DNA of 64,000 nt from Massospora cicadina. Its lineage: Eukaryota > Entomophthoromycota > Entomophthoromycetes > Entomophthorales > Entomophthoraceae. Every line of letters starts with the position of its first letter. Position 1 is the stretch's first letter. The position numbers and the translations under genes are program-made. Below the pieces are notes generated by a model, which worked only from the letters and a program-made list of their open reading frames with translations, was not told the origin of the DNA and ran no database searches. Below are positions 32,386-43,719 of the stretch, in pieces. Location: assembly GCA_022478985.1 (NCBI GenBank), contig JAKSZP010017350.1, positions 1-64,000 of the forward strand, in the 5' to 3' direction.

Positions 32386-33847
32386 ACTGAGCGGGAGTTT
32401 TTAGCGGTGATCTATGCATATAAGCAATTTTAGGTTGTATTTGTACATGGTAAAGTTAAAAGTCATAATGGATCATGCATCATTACGATGGTTGCAGAAC
32501 CTCAAGGAGCCTGAAGGGCGCATAGCCTGATAGGCCCTCAAACTGCAGTCCTATGATTTTGAGATCCTTCCATTGACCTGGAGCAAAACACCAGAACTCT
32601 GATTGATTATTAAGGCTACAACGATTGTAGTTAAAGCGGATCAGAGTGACATAATTTATGATTAAATGCTCATAGGGAAGACAACTCTTAACCGCCTCAA
32701 GTCATCAAGGTATTAGATGGAATAAGGGTCAATAAGTTCTAGAAGAACGGTGAGTTGTACAAGCGGATAGAGGACACAATGGTGAATATCCCAAGGTCTT
32801 CCGCCTGATTAAACATTATCATGAGTGCACACTGAGAAGTTGGACATGGTGGAGTATGCAAGACCCAGGAATTGCTGTGCCCTCAGTACTACTGGGAAAT
32901 CATACAATTTGATGTGATCAAAACTATTTCATGCTGCAACAAGTGCCAAGTGGAAAAGCTATTCTGCCAGAAGGCTTCCTACTGGCTAGTGTAACCACTT
33001 TTTCTTGGCATACGGTTTTCCTGGATGTTGTTAGCCCTCTGCCAATGGGAGTTTACTGGTTCAAATGAATTCTGGTGGCGATCAACCACCTGACCAGGTG
33101 GGTTGAAGTATGGGTTTTACAGGATTTGGGGGAGGTCACAGTGGCCATGTTTTTAATGAAATGTATTATCCAGTGTTATGGATTCCCTAAGCTCATTCTT
33201 GCCAATAATAGTACCAACTTCACCTCGTACACCCTTCCAAAGTTAAATGATTTGATGGGCATCTATGGAGTTCTGAAGACCCTATATCACCCTGATTCTA
33301 ATGGAATGGTCGAGCAACTTTATGGGACTTTGGTGAACAAACTCCAGAAGTTGGTAATGGATTGACCTTCTTTTGGATCTCTCTCCACACCACCGCTGTC
33401 TTTGCCTATAACATTATCTATCACTCGGCCACATGTAAGAGTCCCTTTCAGCTACTATATGGACAGCACCCAGTGCTACTGGCACTACTCTATGCCTGTG
33501 TGGAAGATACTGGCAGAGTGGATCTGCAACGCTACTTGACTAGCCCGGCGAAAACTATAATTAAGCTGCAAACTGAAGCCTACTCTTTCAGCTTGGACAA
33601 AAAGATAAAGAACCATGCCGCTGATCAGGTATGGACTAGCAGGCTAGCTCAGTTTCAAGAAGGAGATACGGATCTGTTCCATGACCAGAACGGGTTTGGG
33701 CAGAAATATAAGGTAGCCATCATCTGTATTGTTCCATTTGAGATAATCGAAAAAATGGGCATGAATGCCTACACTATCAAGGACCTCATGAGTGGTAGGC
33801 TCATTAACCAAGTGCACGCAAAGTTTCTTCTGGAGTATAAACAATAG
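32386..33847 (+). pseudogene. RNase H end and integrase of Gypsy C (broken)
   Basis: RNase H resumes after J (EREFLAVIYAYKQF near 32390). The integrase zinc region lies near 32810-32960, ending in CNKCQVEK. The core follows in the long frames 33075-33365 and 33362-33847: VAINHLTRWVEVWVL, FPKLILANNSTNFTS with the second catalytic Asp changed to Asn, NGMVEQLYGTLVNK with the Glu kept, then HSATCKSPFQLLYGQHPVL. It ends ...LLEYKQ, 28 bp before the 3' LTR. These are among the best-kept Gypsy frames in the window. Confidence 0.85.
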
Positions 33848-33875
33848 AAAACTTATCTTCCAGTCCAGGGGATAA

Positions 33876-34451
33876 TGTCAATATTCTGATATGACTGGAC
33901 AATAAGCCCTTAGTCGCTATGGCACAATGAGGGAGATTGGCCAAACCAAGTAGTATAAATAATATTGGTGAGATCATCTTGAAATGAGGCGATTGATTAA
34001 TACTGATCTGTGGACAAATTACTAATTGAATCGCCTCCAAATTAGGCAATAGGCAATGTTGAAATACAACAGATTTTTATGGATTGCCTTGAACTAGGGC
34101 GATAGTAGATTTAATAAACAGTAGACTCTGCTGGATTCAATGAGATTATGGCAGAAACAAATAACTAAGCAAAAGGGTCAGTGTCAACTTAAGTTGCTGA
34201 CATATAAGCGAGATATAAAGATGGAAATAGGAGGATTGTTAGTATAGGAAGTAGAGCGGAACATTGAGTATCCGCTAATAATATTACAATAAAATAAAGA
34301 AGTGTTGTCAGGGCAATTGCTCCATATATATATATTCATCTAAGTGAGCTTTGAGGCTGGAGATCTCCATATCATCATCCTATTGTTCAGTGGGTTTGAC
34401 CCTGTTCAAAACTCTCATGGCGTATAGATAATATTGTCCAAAATTATAACA
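33876..34451 (+). repeat. 3' LTR of Gypsy C
   Basis: TGTCAATATTCTGATATG ... AAAATTATAACA, followed by AGAGG. It is preceded by CCAGGGGATAA, a short polypurine tract. Confidence 0.9.
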
Positions 34452-34459
34452 AGAGGATA

Positions 34460-36720
34460 TCTGGGAATCATGGTAAACGTTATGCTGCTTCCAATGGATG
34501 GGTAGTGTTAAATAGAAATCCCAATATTTAAATATTTTTCACCACCTGGGACCCAAAAGTTTTCTCAAAAATTCTTGGGGTAAACTCTAAATCTCAAATG
34601 GCGTATACCAACATAACCATGGAGCCTTCTTTAACTCATATTGGGGAGCGATTTTATGATCTACAAACCTTCTGTAGTAACTGATGGTTTTTGATAAATG
34701 TTTTTAACAGATTCTTGGTATCAAGGATCATCACAGGCGTGCCCCAGCTGCAGGCACTTCTTTGAAAATGTGATAGACAAATAAAGAAGGGTCAACTTAA
34801 AATAGCTTCATATGAGGATAAGCAAGCCTAAGATTAAGTTTCTTTGTTGTAATAAAACTGCGCCAAGGAGAGATCAGCGGCCTAAGAGCCTTGTATAGAA
34901 GAGGCATAGAAACTAAAAGACTGTTTTAGGACCTGGTTGGCCTTTATTGTCTTCCATTCAAGTTTTGATGATAGGGGGTAGAATATATGACTTTATTTTA
35001 AGAATAACTGAGTTTATAGAACCATGCTGTGAGTGGAGACCCCAACCACTCACCAATTCTAATATTATGCTATAACATATAGAAGATGCAGGCAACAAAA
35101 ATTCTGTTAATCTTTTCAGAGAAATAGCCAATGACAGAGAATAGTAGTTTATATTTTGTCAACAGATCTATTGTAACCGTTATTGCATCAAACGCTTTGA
35201 TTAGAGGGAGTTCCGCAATACAGTCAACATATTTAGAGGTCCAAGATCCTTCCACCTGTTATAGTGGGTTTATCAGACTATTCCTTCCTTATATTTAGGA
35301 TTTTATTAACAAAATTAACACATTAGCTATCCAGATGAGCACATATCTATAGATATTAAGATAATTAAGCGACTTTTTCATAAAAGATTAAGTTATAATA
35401 ATGATTTACAGATGGTCCACCGCAGGGTATAATGGTGTTTTTAATACCTTTGTTGCGTTACAAGAGAGGTACACAAGGTCCATTAATAAACATACCATTT
35501 CATCTCTCAGGTTATAGTGGGCTTTTGTGAGGTGAGGTTGTAAGGTGATAAATATCTTCAGTACTTTAAAGAAAGCTGTTTAAGCAAACTAAACGCTTAA
35601 AACTAGTGGTACACAAGGAGCCCAGTCCACAGTGGAGACCATTAGGGGGCTGTATATAGGATTTGAGAAATCAGAATGACAATGTTAAGCTCTTGGGCTC
35701 CTCATTTGTGGGGCTTAATGAGAGTTAAAAATACATATTTGGAAGAACATACATAGTTTCTAAAAAACTTGACTTAAAGTGAAACTGCAAATATCATAAT
35801 ATGTCCAGGCCTAATAACAGCCAATTTCTTTGCCTTACTAAAACACTTAAGGGATTGATGGTCTGTTCTAACAAGAACTCCATGTTGTGCTCCTAGGAGA
35901 AAAAACGCCAATATATGAACGCTCATGCCACGGCAGCAAGCTCCTTATCATAAATTTCCTATGATTGTTCAGAGGAGGAGAACTACAAGAGAAGTAAGCA
36001 ACATGGTGCTCTGCTCCATAATTATTTGTAGTACCACAACCCCGCATGGCTGATGCAGATGCATTAAAGGACATAATAAAGGCTTTAGATGCTTTACCAT
36101 TATTGAGAATGGGTATAAACAAATATCTTTTTTAATTTCATCAAACGTTTTTTGGCAGGCTTACGTCCACTTAAATGGGACATATACCCCGTCAGGGGGT
36201 GGAGGAGTGCCTCTAATTAAGACAGCGTGGGAAACCTTTTTAAAAGGTAATGGTGCTAAGAAGCTGTGAAGTTTATTCTGCGTTATGAGGTGGGCGTGAA
36301 ATAATGACTTTAACTTTGCATGGAGGTATTGCATACCTAATTTTAAAACCAGGCTACCCAGTAAAGTGCCTTCCGCTTTAAAAACTCTCATTTTGAGGGA
36401 TTAACTTATAAATACATTTTCTGAAACATATAGTACAGCTTTAAGTTACTTTACATAGATGCTCATTACTTGGTGAATGCAACATGTGTCATCAATATAT
36501 GGTACAGATCAAGTAAAACGAAAATCTCTTAGGGCATCATCAACCATATGTTGGAAAAACAGCAAGCTTTTTTTAATTAAAGGGCATTATTTTAAACTGA
36601 GATATAACATTTTTATATGGATTGCTGTGAGCCATCCTGGTCTTCTAATACCTTTATTCTATTTAAATCGTTTATAAGGTCAAGTTTAGAGGGGACGTGG
36701 GACCTAGCAATTGCTTGACT
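34460..36720 (-). pseudogene. Gypsy pol relic on the minus strand
   Basis: From right to left on the minus strand: RT palm near 36560-36480 with an intact YIDD (36488-36499) after HMVDDALRDF, the usual Ty3/Gypsy layout. RNase H at 36122-35868 (AFIMSFNASASAM, then AEHHVAYFSCSS). Integrase core at 35255-35070 (VDCIAELPLIKAFDAITVTI, then DLLTKYKLLFSV). A possible C-terminal tail runs to about 34460. The ITVTxDxLTKY wording differs from Gypsy A-D, so this is another lineage. No LTRs were found. Confidence 0.7.
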
Positions 36721-36879
36721 ATTTATGTTCAAAAAAGTAGAGGGTAGGGGTCATTCACGATGATGTTTTTATTTTTTCATGTTTACATAAGGCTTTAATT
36801 TTGTGCTTTAAACTCAACCATTTGAAGCGCAGGTGCCCTACATTTTCCACCTCCACTGATTCCACTGCGCCCCCCTCAA

Positions 36880-37870
36880 GCATTGGCTTAGCTGCAGCCA
36901 TGACAATTTTTTGAGCGGGTCTATATTATCCCACCCCCAACCTCAGGAAATTTTGGTGTGACTTCTAAAGCCGCAGCCAATAAAAATTTTACTTTTTTTA
37001 AATTTTAGTCATATGGCAGCCTGAGTCAATGGCTGAAACAGTTTCAGCTGAGCTGCCATTGTCAACAGTTCATGGCCAATCAGGTTCAGCCAACTTGCAA
37101 ACTCCGGTGGCTGGGCCAGAATTAGCCAAATCAGATTCTTTTTGAGTGTCCAGATTGAATTGATGATAGCAACTGGCTGTATAATGTCAAGCCAAATTTT
37201 GCATTGGAAGAGTTTCTTTGTCGATCCTCCCAAATTGCATCCCTGCCATTTTCATCCTAAGATGGTTTTCCTATCTATAAAAATATAAATAAAATGGCAG
37301 TCAAAGCCGCTGCTCCTGCCAACACCCTAATCCGCCAGCAACTCCATAGGGCGATGGAAACTCTGGTGAGGGTCTTCCTATCCCCTAAAACCCCCATGAT
37401 TTTGAGAAAGATGCAAAATATGAGATTGAGGAACTTTCTTTTGGAACAAGCCTCGCTTGAATCATTGTGGCAAAAACTTCCCTTTTTGAACCCAATTATC
37501 CCAAACCTGCCAGTGCATTGAGTTGGTTACTTGTGTGCCAGCTCTCATCATTTTTTCTGAGCATCAGTTTGTTCAATATATTGAGGCAATGGACACTGCA
37601 GGCCTCATTAATGAATACAACCCTCAACTATACCTCATTATGACCCATGTTGTTGATTCTCCAACCCCCATGTTGTCTGCTATGGTCTGCCAATTGAAGC
37701 GGTCACCAGACAAAAATTTCTCTCAAAGCTTCCTAACCATCTGATATGGCTTCCTAGGATGATAATAGGGGCTATATTAGGATTTTTTATATAATCCCTT
37801 TATTTGCTCATTTGCAAATAAAGATGCGTGGCGGCTACCCTTTTTGGGTTGGGCACCATTAGTGCTAAAA
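36880..37870 (+). repeat. Repeat G, copy 2, with frameshifted small ORF
   Basis: It aligns with copy 1 along about 1 kb. The ATG frame at 37294 (MAVKAAAPANTLIRQQLHRAME...) matches copy 1 at its start, then shifts frame twice; the acidic DAKYEIEEL segment reappears near 37408. TATA-like AT-rich sequence precedes the ATG (37270-37290). Downstream GTTGATTCTCCAACCCCCAT (37651) matches copy 1 with three changes. The repeat ends GGCACCATTAGTGCTAAAAA near 37870. Confidence 0.65.
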
Positions 37871-37889
37871 ACAAAACTTTTTAAGTTAC

Positions 37890-38412
37890 ATATTATTCCG
37901 TGTAAAGATAGTAAATAATTAGTGAGAATTTACAGATTATCCGTACCTTATGGAGCATGTCCTCTAACCAAACATCCAAAGCCTTATCTCTTTTTTTAGA
38001 ATATGATTTTAAATGGTGGTATGATAGGTTAAATCCATTGTTAAAAAACTGACCCATACCCTTTGTGAGACTGGAGACAAAATAGCTTTTTCATATAGAA
38101 GATGTTTTTATAAGGCTTTAACCTGAAAGGGAAATCAGATGGTAAATCAATGAGGGAGGGCATTGAAGTAAAGGATACCCATGCTCTTCTATAGAATATT
38201 ATCATTGAGAGGATGCTCACCGCATAGGTTTACATCCTCAAAAGATAAGAAGTTATACTCCGAGCTAATTTTACCTGTTGAAGACGCCCCATATAGCCCA
38301 ATAATAATAAGAAATAATAAGTTAAGCACTGAGGTAAAATTATTGCAAAATAAGAAGATATATACAGAAATTAGAATAGTAAAATTACTTTGTAGCAAGT
38401 TTAATAGCTAAA
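37890..38412. other. AT-rich spacer, no gene seen
   Basis: The frame at 38181-38411 and its antisense partner follow AT-rich sequence and show no motif. Confidence 0.5.
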
Positions 38413-38432
38413 AAAACATTCATTACAGATGA
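38413..38432. repeat. Left TSD of the LINE (20 bp)
   Basis: AAAACATTCATTACAGATGA. It matches 43697-43716 at 19 of 20 bases (C here, T there). Confidence 0.85.
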
Positions 38433-38495
38433 GACTTTTCTTTCTCGTTGCAAACACTTTTGCAACCTATTCAATTCAAGACTAAATCTAGTTTG

Positions 38496-39877
38496 ATAAT
38501 CTCACAGAGGAGATTAGTCTGCCCCATGTCAGGGAGCAGTTAGCAAGCAAGGTAAGAGGAGCAGGTGGAAGGCCCGCGGCCTCCAACGTTTGAAAACGCT
38601 CCAGAGAATCTGGCAGAATAGACAAAAATCTCAAAGAACCAGCGGTCACAATTTCCCCAAAGATACTCACGTGGCAAGCACAATGCAAACAGTACATCAA
38701 CACGCCACACTCCCAGCCACTTTTGTTGGTGGAATTCGGAGTCCATGTGTATCTGGACATCCAGAAAATGGCCTTATGGGAAAAATTTTATGAAGATGTA
38801 CACAAAAGTTTCCCAACTGCGGTGTACGTTGCACCTCACTCCATGTCACGCGGTTGGATGGACCTAGGTTTCAAAAGCAAAATAGCAGCAGACAAGGCTG
38901 CAGTGGTGCGCATAGTGGTCAACCTCCCCAAAGGGCAACGGGTCATCAAAACCAAACGCACCAGATGGACAAAATCAAACCAAATTTTCCTCACATTTGA
39001 CTTTTTGCCTACTACGGTAAAACGTGACATTTTGGAACAACACCTGAAAGATGGTCTTGCCGTATATGGCGAAATACAATCTTTCAAAATGCAACACTTC
39101 ATGCTGATGCCACACCTGTGCACTGGCAAAGCCATCGCAGTTCTGACCCCAACTGAGGAGATCACGAAGGACCTAACCCAGATCCTGCACTTCACTTTTA
39201 TTGATATCACAGTACATACCACCCACCCATTCTGGGTAACCATGGACAGCGTGCCCCCCATTTGCACCCACTGTGACGCATTCAGCCATAAGGCGCATGC
39301 ATGCCCCATCAAGGAGGGCGTCACATTCCAAGAGCACCCCTCAGCAGCCATGGCCAGCAGAGAGGCGCACTACGAACCAACTGCAAGCACCAAGGAGGCT
39401 TTCCCGTGGGGAGCACAAGGATGCTACCTATTGGTAAAGCCCATCTCCCCACAGGAGCGGAAGAAGGCCAAGCAGGCCCATAGGGCCATGGCCAAGGAAG
39501 CGGCCAAGGCCACCACCGCCATCCCACACTCACAACGCCAGGAGGACATGGAGACCTTCGTGGTGGAAGCAACTCAGGAATCCATCATCCAATCAGATTG
39601 GGAAGCCCATGCTAAGCGGGACACTCAATCTGAGGATCTGATGGGAGATTTGATCTCACCCAATCGCTGCACCCAAGCTCCAGTTAAAACTGACTTGGGA
39701 CCTATCCCAACTGAAAATTTTTTTGACCCGCTCAATGGTGCACCAAACTCATCCGCACCACAAAAAATTTGTCTGACGTCAGGAAAACAAAAGCAAAGGC
39801 CAAAGCCAACACGACTACCTCCGCAAAAATCAACAAAAACCCCAATAGCGTTGCTGCTAACACCCGCGCTGCTGTGA
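38496..39877 (+). pseudogene. LINE ORF1, gag-like with CCHC knuckle (one early stop)
   Basis: The longest frame is open from 38594 to the stop at 39875-39877. The same frame continues upstream to 38496 through a single TGA (38591-38593). No ATG start could be fixed. The middle (about 38990-39240) resembles the RNA-binding part of LINE ORF1 proteins: NQIFLTFDFLPTTVKRDILE, then a segment reading HFMLMPHLCTGKAIAVLTP. Codons 39263-39304 encode CTHCDAFSHKAHAC, a C-X2-C-X4-H-X4-C zinc knuckle. The C-terminus is rich in Lys, Ala and Pro. ORF1 proteins bind the element RNA in the particle that returns to the nucleus. The antisense frame 38836-39351 is a shadow. Confidence 0.8.
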
Positions 39878-39929
39878 AAGCCTGCGGGGACCTTGAAGAG
39901 GCTGGTGGGCCCGGGGGCCCACCCCCTCG

Positions 39930-40670
39930 CACCTAAGGTGCAATGGGGAAAACTTCACTCTAGGGACGTTGAATATCACTGGACTCAAGGCCTCCCCATC
40001 CCGGGCTAGGAAACTGAGTTTTTTACAACACAATTTACCTATGGATGTCCTGGCCATCCAGGAGTCCCACTGTCCACGAGGTTCTGAGGAAGCTTGGAAA
40101 ACAATGCTCCTCCCATCCCTATCCTTTTGGTCAAAGCACTGTGGGGTGCTAATTCAGAAAAATAATTTTTTTAAATTCACATCCTCAGAAACATTTCTAA
40201 ATGGCCGAGTGCTCGTCATCACCTTCTTGTGGGCTGACGTTGCACATGCAATCGTCAACATCTATGCCCCAAATGGTGCACATGAGCGTAGGGAATTTTT
40301 CTTGTCAGTCAAATCCCTCCTGCTACCCCCTGATTCTTTCCTAGTTGGTGACATGAACTGTTGGCTAACCTCACCAACGGACTGGTGGCCTCCCTCACCC
40401 CACGCCCCACAGGGTCACGTAGAACTACGCGTTCTAAAAGCCACCCTCGGGCTAATGGATGCGCTGGTGTGACATGCCCCACTGCTCAAAAACATGATGC
40501 ATCCCCACATCCACAACAGCCAATTAAGGTCCATGACCCGCATCAACCTTATTCTAATGCCGGTGAAATTCCAACCCCACATCTCCCACTATAAAACAAT
40601 GAAAATGGAATTCTCCGACCACTGACTGGTCTTGATAGCCTACCACTTACCCATCACAGTTGCAAAGGCC
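39930..40670 (+). pseudogene. LINE ORF2, endonuclease domain (broken)
   Basis: It reads FTLGTLNITGLKASPSRARK, then DVLAIQESHCPRG (catalytic Glu), VNIYAPNGAHERREFF, LVGDMNC (G-D-x-N) and, after frameshifts, EFSDH at about 40612-40626, the S-D-H motif of the family. This domain nicks the target DNA that primes reverse transcription. A TGA follows SDH directly, and frame changes lie near 40420-40560. The order and spacing match an exonuclease-endonuclease-phosphatase domain. Confidence 0.85.
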
Positions 40671-42500
40671 CCACATTGGTGCAAAATCCGCCCCCCCGAG
40701 CTCGCGTCACCAGGATTTTCTACGTGGGTGGAAGAGGCAACTTTGGCAAAATTGTTTGTTGCACCATTTTGCGCGGACCCATTTCCACATGGGCAACTTT
40801 CAGAGAGGACACCATCCACCACTATCGCCATCTCTCCTCCAGATGCTCATGAGCCACATCGGCGGTTATCTCGCGCGATCTGGTGGAATTGGCCCACTTA
40901 GAGTCTAACATTCCAGCCACAGGATACAGCCCTGCATGGGGCTGGAAGTGGGTGGAGGCAGCCGCCCACCTCAACGCACTCAAAAGGCAACACAAACATC
41001 AGGTTTGTGTCAAATACAGGGCCACACGCATCACTAAAGGTGACAAGTGCACTGCATACTTCTTTAAAAAAATTTTCGCACCACTCCAGAGCGTGGCCTG
41101 CACACAGGTGGAAAGATCAGAAAATTCACTGCGGACACACTGGCCAAAGTGGCAATCAAAATGAAAAAATATTACTCCGAGTTATACTGAGCTGAACCAA
41201 TTCAGCTGGCCAAAATGGTGGAATTTCTCAACTGAGTTCATATCCGCACCATTTTCTGATACCCAGAAATAATGAATTTAATTACTCTGAACGAATTATG
41301 GACAGCCATTCGCGGTGCGCCAAACTGAAAATGCCCAGGCCCAGATGGCATTCCATATGAGTTCTACAAAAGATATAACAATATATATATCCCCATTGCT
41401 GCTAGCCTCACTTAACTAAAGCCTGTTGGAAACGCGCCTCCTACCAGGAGGACATGAGGCCTTTACTGTCACACTCTTCAAGAAAGGGGATAAGCTTGAC
41501 TTGGCCAACTGGCGCCCCATTTCTCTAACAAACACAGACACCAAAATTTTAACAAAAATCATGGCTAACCATTTAGGGACTGTAGCATCTGCCACCATCT
41601 CCCCAGAACAATTTGGTTTCATCCCCAGAAGGTCGATTTGGGATAACGTGCACTCCGTGGCTAATGCATGTCAGTCGACAGCCTCTGGGGCACTGGTATT
41701 CTTGGACCAACAAAAGGCCTATGATAGAGTAAACTGGGAATACCTAAGGGCCTGCCTCCATCGTTTATGCCTACCCCCCGCTTCATAAACTGGGTAATGC
41801 TGCTCACGGAATCTGCAACAATGGCAGTGCGTGGCCCAGGCTTCCTAAAGGAAGTAGTCCGCCCTCAAAGGGGCTTGCGACAAGGGGACCCCCTCAGCCC
41901 ACTCTTATACAACTTCAGCCTTGACCCACTACTGCGAAATTTGAATGCCCAACTCACTGGGGTCCATGTGCCAGGCCAAACCCCAGTCAAGATGATGGCA
42001 TTTGCAGATGATTGCGTGGTGGGGGTGTCTAATAACAAAGATGCACGCGAGCTTGAAGCCCTCATCTAGGAATATTCCCGGGTAAGCAACGCGGCACTGA
42101 ACGCCTCCAAAACCGAAATCATCCTCCTTGGTCAGTTTCAGAACTGCTGGGCCCCAGCAATTAGTTCCCAACCTGGCCCATCTGCTCGCCCACGTCCACG
42201 CCTTATAAACTCAACACACACCGCTCCACTGGTGCTCCCCTTCATGCCACGTCCTACCATAGGACCGGTGCGCCATCTGGGCGTGTGGATGGAGGCAGGC
42301 GGATATGCATCAGCAGTAATGGAGTGCTGTATACTGGACAACGTGACGAAGCGAATCGCCTCTCTCAGAGCCCACCCTAAAACCCTCACTGGCAGGGTTG
42401 TTCTTGCCAACTCTATGCTCCTATCCAAAGTCTGGTTCGGAGCCCACGCCATCCCCTTCTCCCCAAGCTTCTTTAAAGCCTTATATGCCCTGCTGCAAGG
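40671..42500 (+). pseudogene. LINE ORF2, reverse transcriptase domain (broken frame, FADD kept)
   Basis: RT motifs in order: LFKKGDKLDLANWRPISL (about 41474), QFGFIPRRSIWDNVH (about 41609), FLDQQKAYDRVNWEYL (about 41700), RGLRQGDPLSPLLYNFSLDP (about 41872) and the catalytic FADD at 42001-42012, intact. A thumb-like GPVRHLGVWMEAGG block starts near 42262. Frame breaks occur at about 41165-41430 (several stops), 41770-41790 and 42069 (TAG). The GLRQGDPLSPLL wording is common to many LINE clades, so I do not assign a clade. Confidence 0.88.
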
Positions 42501-43457
42501 ATGGCTTTGGTAAGGCCGCCCTCCACCAGTACGGCTAGAGGTCATGTTTGGCCCTCATCATCATGGTGGCATGGGCCTGCTTGACTTCAAAGCCCATGCT
42601 GCCAAGATCTTGGGTACCTGGATTGCGGCTGTCACCGCCCCTACGCTCCCCTCCCAACACTGGTCCCGCGCGGCCCACTCCAACTTCTCCTGAGCCCTGG
42701 GCCTCAACAATCCATCAAACCCCCACTCCCTGATGAAATACCTCGCATCACACATATCGGCCACAGGTCCTCACAGGACTAAAACCCACTACAAACGAAT
42801 ACTACTCTCCATGCAAAGCGCAGAGTGGAGAATTTGTATTAGTGGACATACAACCTGAAGAGGCCGCCCCTCTCCTCAGTTCACACAAGAGTTACAGGGG
42901 CTACCCATCCATGATGGCGTGATCCCCATTTGACCCCATGTCCTATCCAGGGTGGACTACCTGGACATGATGGACATCCCTTATTCCACTGAGACCCAAA
43001 AGACTATCTGGAAATATGCACACCATCCTCTGTTGCAGCCTCAAGTCCGCTCCCATGTATGGCACTGCCTGAGGCGGGTGTATCGTACAACTGAGCGCTC
43101 TAACACTTTACACTCATCCTGTGTCGTGTGTAGCCAGTATGGAACGCTGTTCCACCGCCTGGAGAAGTGCCCCACCTCTAAAGTGATATGGTGCGAAGTT
43201 CAACGTCTGCTGGGCCAGGATCAAACGCATCCCTTCAGTCTGTCAAGAGATATGTTTGCTCTATCAATGGCCTCCCCCTTCCACCCTCCCTCCGTGCTCT
43301 GGTGGTTGCAATCGTCATGTGGACTATCCACACTATTCTCTTGGATGCCATCGCTGGCTCCATCCCCACCCTCCCAGAAGCTGTCCACAGATTCTGGTCT
43401 CATTTGGTGGACCACTTTCAAGCGTGGATGTTTGGATACCTCCCACTGCGTCACTGA
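42501..43457 (+). pseudogene. LINE ORF2, C-terminal part with zinc finger
   Basis: After a stop at about 42511 the protein continues (HHHGGMGLLDFKAHAAKILG near 42561). It reaches YSTETQKTIWKYAHHPLLQP and CVVCSQYGTLFHRLEKC at 43120-43170, a C-X2-C...H...C zinc finger like those at the end of many LINE ORF2 proteins. It then ends WMFGYLPLRH and stops at 43455-43457. The WMFGYLP ending is shared with the fragment at 1-290. Confidence 0.75.
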
Positions 43458-43696
43458 CAGCTGGTCTCCTCCTGGTTCCCAGTATGGTTCATCAAATCAG
43501 ACCCCTTCCTCCACACGTGCTCAATAGTGGCTACGGCCCCTTCACACGTTCCCTCCCCCTCCCCATAAGTGGCGTTCCCGCTGGCAACAAGAGATAGCAT
43601 CGCTTCTCTGGGGTGCCTCCCCTGTACTAAGTTTGTCTTTCCTGATTCTTATTCGGAAGTGTCCGTCCCATGGTCGGCCTTCCCTGCAATAAATTT

Positions 43697-43716
43697 AAAA
43701 CATTTATTACAGATGA
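43697..43716. repeat. Right TSD of the LINE (20 bp)
   Basis: AAAACATTTATTACAGATGA, one base different from 38413-38432. Confidence 0.85.
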
Positions 43717-43719
43717 TTT

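Larger units (their letters stand above)
27273..34451 (+). mobile_element. Gypsy element C, with nested solo LTR J
   Basis: This is a full-length Ty3/Gypsy element on the plus strand: LTR (578 bp), PBS, gag, protease, RT, RNase H, integrase, LTR (576 bp). The flanks are AGGGG (27268-27272) and AGAGG (34452-34456), a 5-bp TSD with one G/A change. RNase H is split by solo LTR J (31317-32380). Without J the internal part is about 5.0 kb, like Gypsy A. Gypsy D at 58252-64000 belongs to the same family in the opposite orientation. Confidence 0.85.
38433..43696 (+). mobile_element. Full-length LINE (non-LTR retrotransposon)
   Basis: 5264 bp between 20-bp duplications, on the plus strand: short 5' UTR, ORF1 with zinc knuckle, ORF2 with apurinic-type endonuclease, RT and C-terminal zinc finger, then a 3' UTR of about 240 bp ending CTGCAATAAATTT. 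GC content is clearly higher than the flanks. ORF2 has about ten frame breaks or stops, so this copy is inactive but much younger than the Gypsy relics. A second 3' end lies at 1-290, and the SINE at 20315-20600 shares the terminal motif (43666-43683). Confidence 0.92.

Noticed and set aside
34320..34340. A TA microsatellite in the 3' LTR of Gypsy C
   Set aside because: Only about six TA units in AT-rich LTR sequence; not notable.
37850..37875. Helitron end for repeat G (short hairpin GCAC..GTGC followed by CTAA)
   Set aside because: Copy 1 lacks CTAA, no TC 5' end was found, and the insertion point is not clearly between A and T; an A-tailed retroposed unit explains the shared end as well.
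38836..39351. A 171-codon minus-strand ORF
   Set aside because: It is antisense to LINE ORF1, which has the zinc knuckle and the expected order of domains; the long antisense frame follows from the GC-rich codon pattern.
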